Shown here piece by piece: positions 63,051 to 64,000 of a stretch of 64,000 bases of DNA (its first letter is position 1; every line of letters starts with the position of its first letter). The stretch lies in NCBI RefSeq assembly GCF_051466335.1, contig NZ_CP195793.1:248001-312000 (forward strand), given 5' to 3'. A program made the translations under genes and the position numbers. The notes beneath the pieces were generated by a model. The model did not search any database, had not been told where the DNA came from, and saw only the letters and a program-made list of their open reading frames with translations. Origin of the DNA: Planctomicrobium sp051466335. Lineage in GTDB: Bacteria; Planctomycetota; Planctomycetia; Planctomycetales; Planctomycetaceae.

Positions 63051-64000
63051 ATGCTCGAAAACTTTGAGGGGTTGGATCGCCGTAGCTTTCTACGCACTTC
63101 TGGAAGCGTAGTTGGAGCTGCCCTTCCAGTTGGTATCTCTCTCGCGAATGATTCGTTCGCCAACCGGCCCGTCGGCTTTGGTCGAGCGAAGTCGGTTCTG
63201 ATTGTTTTGTTAAGTGGCGGACTCAGCCAGCTTGATACGCTTGATATGAAGCCCGACGCCCCAGCCGAAGTTCGTGGTGAGTTCGCTCCGATTTCGACGA
63301 CACTTCCGGGTGTGACTGTTTGTGAGCATTTGCCGAAATTCGCTCAACAGACGGATCGTTGGGCGATTGTCCGAACACTCGCACACCGTGAGCACAACCA
63401 TCTGTTGGCGACCCACGTGGCACTGACGGGGCGACCGACTCCACTTCCGCGGGGAGGTTCGGATCTCGATCGCGTTGAAACTCGCAATGACTTTCCGAAT
63501 TTTGCTGCTGCTCTCAATTTCATCAGACCACGGACTGATGGAATGCCTTCAGGCGTGGCTTTGCCAAACTACCTGATCGAAGGCCCTTTGACATGGCCTG
63601 GTCAGCATGCTGGATTTCTCGGACCTAAACACGATCCTTGGCAAATCAATGGAGATCCGAACGACAATGGCTTCCAGATGCAGGCTCTCGCAATGCGTCC
63701 AGATGTCCCCATTGAAAGGCTCCGCTCGCGGCAGCATCTGCTCGGTGAGCTGAGCTTGAACCGAAGCAGGACGATGAGTGTTGATATCGAATCGCTTCGC
63801 GATCAACAGCAGTTAGCATTCAATCTGATGACCTCTGGTAAGGTAACTCAGGCGTTTGAGCTGAACCGGGAATCCGACGAAACTCGCGAACGATACGGCC
63901 GCAATAAGTTTGGACAGTCTCTGTTGCTATCCAAGCGTCTCGTCGAAGCGGGCGTTCCGATGGTCCATGCGACAATGGGAATTGTTCAGACATGGGACAC
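63051..64000 (+). CDS. DUF1501 domain-containing protein, 5' part (3' end outside window)
   Basis: The frame is open from the ATG at 63051 to the window end (about 316 residues of the usual 420-480). It begins with a Tat signal, LDRRSFLRTSGSVVGAALPVG (RRSFLR). The DUF1501 pattern is seen as SVLIVLLSGGLSQLDTLDMKPDAPAEVRGEF, given here in pieces (LSGGLSQLDT, KPDAPAEVRGEF), then RTLAHREHNHLLATH and GQSLLLSKRLVEAGVPMVH. DUF1501 proteins are exported, alkaline-phosphatase-like proteins of unknown function, very frequent in planctomycetes and often beside DUF1549/DUF1553 genes. Confidence 0.93.
   Translation, partial: MLENFEGLDRRSFLRTSGSVVGAALPVGISLANDSFANRPVGFGRAKSVLIVLLSGGLSQLDTLDMKPDAPAEVRGEFAPISTTLPGVTVCEHLPKFAQQTDRWAIVRTLAHREHNHLLATHVALTGRPTPLPRGGSDLDRVETRNDFPNFAAALNFIRPRTDGMPSGVALPNYLIEGPLTWPGQHAGFLGPKHDPWQINGDPNDNGFQMQALAMRPDVPIERLRSRQHLLGELSLNRSRTMSVDIESLRDQQQLAFNLMTSGKVTQAFELNRESDETRERYGRNKFGQSLLLSKRLVEAGVPMVHATMGIVQTWD

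Overview
The window is about 64 kb of a bacterial chromosome that reads as Planctomycetota (Planctomycetales). The clade assignment rests on gene content. It holds a DUF1559 prepilin-like protein followed by a small carboxypeptidase-regulatory-like lipoprotein, a Tat-exported DUF1501 protein, a Tat-exported Gfo/Idh/MocA oxidoreductase, a DUF1080 remnant, large zinc-ribbon plus single-TM proteins, and a bacterial gene pair for the tetrahydromethanopterin (H4MPT) C1 pathway. Genes are mostly single or in short runs, with several long intergenic spaces and many hairpin terminators. I see no prophage, complete insertion sequence or CRISPR array.

Layout. 0-3 kb: gatC-gatA (minus, gatA cut by the window edge), then an MFS transporter with a clean terminator. 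3-10 kb: an LssY-C-like membrane protein, an orphan 415-aa protein, the DUF1559/lipoprotein pair, a secreted glycosidase-like protein, an SRPBCC protein, a DoxX protein and tRNA-Phe. 10-18 kb: two coupled envelope-associated unknowns, xylA, and a large zinc-ribbon membrane protein. 17.7-24 kb: a CxxCH lipoprotein, an ATP-grasp/MfnF-like pair overlapping by ATGA, a FHA-FHA-STAS protein, a GT4 glycosyltransferase and tRNA-Gln. 24-28 kb: an incomplete complex I operon in the order nuoI-A-C-D. 28-37 kb: a TlpA-like lipoprotein, rpmB, ppdK, an HDOD protein and a large hydrolase-fold protein whose nucleophile position is Gly. 37-40.3 kb: a Spy-like protein, proC with a metal ABC permease fused to a DtxR-like regulator, and a Bfd-like ferredoxin. 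40-50 kb: a ketosynthase/ACP pair, ribonuclease D, an enhancer-binding protein with an altered GAFTGA loop, a GT-C membrane protein, tandem paralogous small membrane proteins and an aldo/keto reductase. 50-57.5 kb: a Gfo/Idh/MocA protein, the housekeeping series ffh-rpsP-trmD-rplS-yraN (no rimM), a 12-bp tandem repeat and a metallophosphoesterase. 57.8-64 kb: a protein with two SH3/Tudor-like repeats, an EEP-family phosphodiesterase, a 2.4-kb decayed stretch with a frameshifted DUF1080 remnant and a GNAT fragment carrying an in-frame TGA, then the start of a DUF1501 gene.

How the genes work together. Functional units visible here are the amidotransferase pair, the partial complex I operon, the H4MPT-cofactor pair, the KS/ACP pair, and the SRP/ribosome/tRNA-methylation series. 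I do not see a convincing new multi-gene defence or mobile system. The best candidates for new biology are single proteins with unusual architecture: the permease-DtxR fusion, FHA-FHA-STAS, and the enhancer-binding protein with GSFTSA. The orphan KS/ACP pair and the nuoB-less operon are next. All functional calls come from reading motifs by eye; no database search was run.
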